From Lingula anatina (Eukaryota > Brachiopoda > Lingulata > Lingulida > Lingulidae), in NCBI RefSeq assembly GCF_001039355.2, contig NW_019775874.1:26411-90410 (forward strand): 64,000 nucleotides of DNA, written 5' to 3'. The translations under genes and the position numbers were made by a program. The notes beneath the pieces are model-generated. The model was not told the origin of the DNA and ran no database searches. It saw only the letters and a program-made list of their open reading frames with translations. Of this stretch, positions 63,804 to 64,000 are shown one piece after another (position 1 is the stretch's first letter; the number at the start of each line of letters is the position of its first letter).

Positions 63804-64000
63804 CTGGAATAAATTAAAGTTAAAGAAATTACTGTTATGTGGCATGGGAGTGAACATATTGCACTTTCTTTCTTGTGCTTCACTTAGGGATAAGAATTCT
63901 AATTTACTTCACGCAGCCGATTGAGTTTCAAGAAGAGTTATCCCATGGAGCAACATACAGCAATAAACTCAGAGGCAATAGAGACACTAAGAAAGAAGGA

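Overview
The window is intron-rich eukaryotic DNA from an invertebrate animal. The evidence is spliceosomal GT-AG genes with short exons in AT-rich introns, a metazoan tRNA exporter, a CARD plus death-domain adaptor and an alpha2delta-like calcium-channel relative. Gene structure and repeat types fit a marine lophotrochozoan such as a mollusc, but that placement is inference.

Layout. (1) 828-36523, minus strand: one large gene with at least 56 exons that runs off the left edge. It encodes a secreted or membrane-bound protein with a signal peptide, a VWA domain, a Cache region and a Cys-rich linker, as in the CACHD1/alpha2delta family. These are followed by at least seven tandem copies of a ~250-residue module, each written in five exons with invariant phases (PSI-like exon, then two homologous two-exon alpha/beta domains). 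The VWA domain carries a pair of mutually exclusive 71-nt exons. (2) 19358-20701, plus strand: a two-exon, 337-residue gene nested inside a 6.9-kb intron of the first gene; it is not recognised beyond a weak PLD-like C-terminal half. (3) 39498-50199, minus strand: exportin-T (XPOT), 26 coding exons, 967 residues. (4) 51721-54568, plus strand: ribosomal protein eL20 (RPL18A), five exons, 176 residues, with a 5' TOP start and an H/ACA snoRNA in intron 3. (5) 55549-57294, minus strand: a CRADD/RAIDD-like CARD plus death-domain adaptor convergent with RPL18A. (6) 57753-62378: a near-identical second copy of the RPL18A 3' half and the whole CRADD-like gene, joined to the first by a single N at 57750. 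It is most simply an uncollapsed second haplotype, not a real duplication. (7) 62379-64000: mostly non-coding, with a possible last exon of a further minus-strand gene.

XPOT (tRNA export) and RPL18A (ribosome) diverge from a ~1.5-kb shared upstream interval. Six exon edges in three genes are tandemly duplicated together with their splice sites. Several short terminal-inverted-repeat elements, an RTE-like LINE tail and microsatellites occupy introns. Exon boundaries were read by eye from splice consensus, frame continuity and family similarity; all coding lengths given are sums of those exons.
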